Below, one piece after another: positions 7,594-9,857 of a stretch of 9,857 bases of DNA. A program made the translations under genes and the position numbers. Within the stretch, counting starts at the first letter, position 1; every line of letters begins with the position of its first letter. The stretch is taken from positions 1-9,857 of the forward strand of contig JAKAXI010000051.1 in assembly GCA_021816665.1 (NCBI GenBank), written 5' to 3'. Below the pieces are notes generated by a model. The model was not told the origin of the DNA. It did not search any database and worked only from the letters and a program-made list of their open reading frames with translations. Source of the stretch: Bacillota bacterium. GTDB taxonomy: Bacteria; Bacillota; Bacilli; Alicyclobacillales; Alicyclobacillaceae.

Positions 7594-7634
7594 GCCACCG
7601 CTTGTGACGTCTACGCGACGTCACAAGCGGTGGC
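7594..7634. repeat. Perfect 18-bp inverted repeat with 5-nt loop
   Basis: The arms GCCACCGCTTGTGACGTC (7594-7611) and GACGTCACAAGCGGTGGC (7617-7634) are exactly complementary around TACGC. It sits between pgi and the exporter genes. Neither side carries a T run, so it is not a textbook terminator, yet an 18-bp GC-rich stem could still stop or protect transcripts in either direction. Other readings are a large operator or a small dispersed repeat element. Confidence 0.85.
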
Positions 7635-7640
7635 AGATTC

Positions 7641-7694
7641 CATGACTTAATTCCGAACTTGATTGTGCATGGCTTAAGTCCGAGCTTAATTATG
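7641..7694. repeat. Tandem direct repeat, 2 x 27 nt
   Basis: Units 7641-7667 and 7668-7694 abut and match at 22 of 27 positions. Each starts CATG, has CTTAA near position 6 and TCCGA near position 12, and closes with an AT-rich CTTRATT block. Within the second unit TTAAG and CTTAA form a small inverted repeat. The differences are mostly transitions. It lies 7 nt from the perfect inverted repeat and 81 nt after the pgi stop. It may be a pair of regulator sites or residue of a local duplication. Confidence 0.7.
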
Positions 7695-7774
7695 GGCCGA
7701 TCTCACGCTTGATGGTTCTAAACCGCACCATGTCATTTGGAGTGTGATCTCGTACCTGTGCCTGAGAGGGCGAA

Positions 7775-9244
7775 TTAATACCCTGGCTTGCCTAAACGCC
7801 GAAACATGTTGCCTTTGTACGCTTCAACACCTGGCTGGTTAAACGGATTGACACCGAGCATGAGCGCACTGACAGCACACGCGTACTCGAAAAAGTAGAA
7901 CAAAGCACCAAGTGTTCGCTCGTCTCGGCGAGCTACAGTCAAGGTCAGGTTTGCCACTCCGCCCGACACATGTGCGTCCTGCGTCGCCAGGTATGCGGCC
8001 TCGTTGATTTCGCCTATGGGCCGCCCGGCGAGGTACTCGAGACCGTCGTCAATGTCCGCAGCGGTGGGCACAGTCTGATGTGTCTCTGCGTTCTCCAGCC
8101 ACAGCACCGTTTCGAACAAATTTCGCGTTCCATCCTGGACAAACTGTCCCAGCGAGTGTAGGTCGGTCGTAAAGCCAAGCGAGGCCGGGAAAACACCTTT
8201 TCCATCCTTGCCTTCGCTCTCTCCGAACAGCTGTTTCCACCACTCCGCAAAGCTGCGCAGTCCGGGCTCGTAGAAGGCGAGAATTTCGGTCCCATAGCCG
8301 CGCTGGTACAGCGCGTTGCGCACAGCGGCGTATACAAAGGCCGGATTCTCGGCTAATTCCTCTCCCACGGCCGTGTCATTCGCGCCTGTGCCGGAATTCA
8401 GCGGCCGTGTGAGGTTGGCCTCCATCTCAGCAGCGCCCGCCAGCATCTGAACAACATCGACACCGACCGCAGCAAGCGGCAAAAGGCCAACTGGCGTCAA
8501 CACGGAGAAGCGGCCGCCAATGTCGTCCGGGATCACAAACGTTTCGTAACCTTCCTTGTCCGCCAACTGTTTCAGCGCGCCCTTCGCAGCATCAGTCGTG
8601 GCGTAAATGCGGCGTTTTGCCTCTTGCGGGCCAACCTGATTGACCAGCCAGTCGCGCAGAACGCGAAACGCCACGGCCGGTTCTGTTGTTCCGCCGGACT
8701 TCGAGATCACGTTTAGGACCACGTATTTACCTTCGAGCACCACCATCAAATCGCGCAGTTCGCTCGCACTCAAATGGTTTCCCGCGAAGTAAAGTTCCGG
8801 TCCACCGCGCTCCTCTCGCGGCAATTGGTTGTAGTATGCCGATTTGCACCAATCGAACGCCGCCCGCGCGCCTAAATAGGACCCGCCGATACCGATCACG
8901 ACGAGCGCCTCCGCGTGACTACGAATATCTGCTGCTGCTTCAAGTACGCGGTCGAGCACACTTGTCGACGAGTTCGTGTGTGGCGGCTCGTCCTCCACCC
9001 CTGGGCCGTTCGCTGTGCTAAGCCGGTTCGCCGTGCTCCCGCCGGAGAGCGATGGACCTTTGGCGGTGCGACTTGCATTCAGGATCTCGCTTGGCCAGTG
9101 CAGCCAGCCGAGAAAGTCGCCGCCCGGCACATCGCCTCGCAAGAGGCGTGCCTGTATGTCCGCCCAGGCAGAGGGGCGGCACCAGTCAGCGGGATCGACA
9201 AAGGGTTGAGCGTGCGTCAAATCTAAGTGGATGAGTCCTGTCAT
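7775..9244 (-). CDS. pgi: Glucose-6-phosphate isomerase
   Basis: This cytoplasmic enzyme interconverts glucose 6-phosphate and fructose 6-phosphate in glycolysis and gluconeogenesis. At 489 residues it has all family hallmarks: GIGGSYLGAR (118-127), sugar-phosphate-binding SKSGGTTE (181-188), signature DDIGGRFSVLTPVG (240-253), catalytic Glu342 in QLFGESEG, His363 in TTDLHSLGQ and the C-terminal signature LGVNPFNQPGVEAYK ending at Lys477. Catalytic residues look complete. It is about 40 residues longer than Bacillus enzymes of roughly 450, owing to a low-complexity insertion at about 57-95. The frame also offers a GTG at 9253, but that GTG is part of the GAGGTG ribosome binding site 6 nt before the ATG at 9244, so the ATG is preferred. 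It is transcribed divergently from niaR; a sigma-A-like TATGAT lies at 9276-9271. Confidence 0.96.
   Translation of the reverse strand: MTGLIHLDLTHAQPFVDPADWCRPSAWADIQARLLRGDVPGGDFLGWLHWPSEILNASRTAKGPSLSGGSTANRLSTANGPGVEDEPPHTNSSTSVLDRVLEAAADIRSHAEALVVIGIGGSYLGARAAFDWCKSAYYNQLPREERGGPELYFAGNHLSASELRDLMVVLEGKYVVLNVISKSGGTTEPAVAFRVLRDWLVNQVGPQEAKRRIYATTDAAKGALKQLADKEGYETFVIPDDIGGRFSVLTPVGLLPLAAVGVDVVQMLAGAAEMEANLTRPLNSGTGANDTAVGEELAENPAFVYAAVRNALYQRGYGTEILAFYEPGLRSFAEWWKQLFGESEGKDGKGVFPASLGFTTDLHSLGQFVQDGTRNLFETVLWLENAETHQTVPTAADIDDGLEYLAGRPIGEINEAAYLATQDAHVSGGVANLTLTVARRDERTLGALFYFFEYACAVSALMLGVNPFNQPGVEAYKGNMFRRLGKPGY
8960..9076 (-). repeat. Low-complexity insertion within pgi containing an 18-nt tandem repeat
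   Basis: About 39 codons (residues 57-95 of Pgi) rich in Ser, Thr, Ala, Gly, Pro and Asn separate the N-terminal helices from the first Rossmann-type strand (ALVVIGIGG). At DNA level GTTCGCTGTGCT at 9008-9019 recurs as GTTCGCCGTGCT at 9026-9037, a period of 18 nt that encodes the paired hexapeptides STANRL and STANGP. The segment keeps the frame, so it should yield a flexible surface loop. Confidence 0.7.
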
Positions 9245-9266
9245 GTCTGTCACCTCGTTGCGCTTA

Positions 9267-9276
9267 TGCTATCATA
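9267..9276. promoter_or_regulatory. Overlapping -10 candidates for divergent pgi and niaR
   Basis: On the plus strand TGCTATCAT (9267-9275) is an extended -10 that would serve niaR. On the minus strand TATGAT (9276-9271), five of six to consensus, would serve pgi about 20 nt before its ribosome binding site. The two hexamers share bases, so polymerase could occupy only one at a time. No strong -35 is visible for either. Confidence 0.35.
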
Positions 9277-9310
9277 TTCAATCAGAAAAGGTGGAATGGA
9301 GGGGTGGAAA

Positions 9311-9835
9311 TTGGCCGACTTGACACCGCGACAACAGCGCTTGCTAGAAATGCTCCGGGACGACCGCGAACCAATCACAGGAACTCGCCTCGCCGAAGCG
9401 TGTGAAGTGACTCGCCAGGTCGTTGTGCACGACATCGCTGTGCTTCGAGCGGCCGGGATCGACATCCTCTCGACACCCCGGGGCTATTGGCTGCAGACAT
9501 CTGAGAACACGGACGTCCGGCCGACACATATTTTGGCCGTGTGCCACAGACCGGACCAAACGGCGGACGAACTGTTTACTCTTGTTGATCACGGTATCAC
9601 CGTCCTCGACGTCACCGTGGAACATCCTCTGTATGGCGAACTGCACGGGTCGCTCCACTTGTCTTCGCGCAAAGACGTCGAGTGGTTTATGCAACAGTGC
9701 GCAAGGTCGAGCGCGACGTTCCTCTCATCGCTCACCGATGGCCACCACCTGCACAACATCGCATACCCGAGCCATCAACGCCTGCAAGAAGCAATCGCCG
9801 AACTGCGCCGCATCGGCATCCAGGTGTTCGAGTAA
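9311..9835 (+). CDS. niaR: Niacin-responsive transcriptional repressor NiaR (YrxA), HTH_11 + 3H domain
   Basis: This 174-residue DNA-binding regulator represses NAD biosynthesis and niacin uptake genes in Firmicutes and Thermotoga when nicotinate is present. A winged helix-turn-helix occupies residues 7-60 (TRLAEACEVTRQVVVHDIAVLR). The 3H domain follows at 75-170 and contains the family's His-bearing motifs VCHRPDQTADEL, VEHPLYGEL and LTDGHHLHNI; the conserved His79, Glu87, His146 and His148 fit a metal-binding site. Length matches B. subtilis YrxA (about 180). The start is uncertain: TTG at 9311 has GGAGGGG 6 nt upstream, while the in-frame ATG at 9296 is almost directly abutted by AAGGTGG. 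An upstream ATG at 9227 would run back across the pgi start region and is rejected. No NAD gene is in the window, so its targets must lie elsewhere. Confidence 0.92.
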   Translation: MADLTPRQQRLLEMLRDDREPITGTRLAEACEVTRQVVVHDIAVLRAAGIDILSTPRGYWLQTSENTDVRPTHILAVCHRPDQTADELFTLVDHGITVLDVTVEHPLYGELHGSLHLSSRKDVEWFMQQCARSSATFLSSLTDGHHLHNIAYPSHQRLQEAIAELRRIGIQVFE

Positions 9836-9857
9836 AGGCTATGGCGTGGGGGCCGGC

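Noticed and set aside
7611..7643. A 10-codon minus-strand frame (ATG at 7643, TAG at 7611) that covers one arm of the perfect inverted repeat and stops in its loop, like a leader peptide.
   Set aside because: Only a weak GGA precedes it, the hairpin lacks a U tract, and the likely exporter promoter lies downstream of it, so it would not be in the exporter leader.

Overview
The window reads as chromosomal DNA of an endospore-forming Firmicute of moderate to high GC, possibly of the Alicyclobacillus type. The support is a LysM-LysM-GH18 protein of the spore-cortex-lytic SleL/YaaH kind, a NiaR-type 3H repressor, a Bacillus-style glucose-6-phosphate isomerase and a BmrC/BmrD (YheI/YheH)-like heterodimeric ABC exporter. 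The lineage is inferred from protein families, not from any taxonomic marker. No rRNA, tRNA, CRISPR array, transposase or phage gene is visible.

Layout, left to right; everything is on the minus strand except the last gene. 1-612: N-terminal 204 residues of a SleL/YaaH-like spore glycosidase, cut by the window edge. 714-2246: polytopic membrane protein resembling GT-C glycosyltransferases. 2289-2774: 161-residue protein of unknown function. 2937-3854: six-helix membrane protein of unknown function. 3891-5690 and 5687-7447: the two halves of an ABC exporter, overlapping by 4 nt. 7448-7774: a structured intergenic region. 7775-9244: pgi. 9311-9835: niaR, divergent from pgi.

Transcription on the minus strand would run pgi, then ABC subunit 1, ABC subunit 2 and the membrane protein (36 nt gap), then the unknown protein, the GT-C-like protein and the spore enzyme. 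The two ABC subunits complement each other: the first has a canonical LSGGQ signature but Asp in place of the catalytic Glu, and the second has the catalytic Glu but a degenerate LSMGE signature. Together they make one competent and one degenerate ATP site, as in BmrC/BmrD and TM287/288.

The most interesting stretch is the 327-nt gap between pgi and the exporter. It holds a 2 x 27-nt tandem repeat, a perfect 18-bp inverted repeat with a 5-nt loop and, directly before the exporter's ribosome binding region, a hairpin followed by TTTTGTT with a mutually exclusive alternative hairpin. That is the layout of a transcription attenuator. B. subtilis bmrCD is known to be controlled by ribosome-mediated attenuation, so an analogous but apparently unrelated leader here is a reasonable hypothesis. 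A second oddity is a roughly 39-residue low-complexity insertion inside pgi carrying a short tandem repeat.
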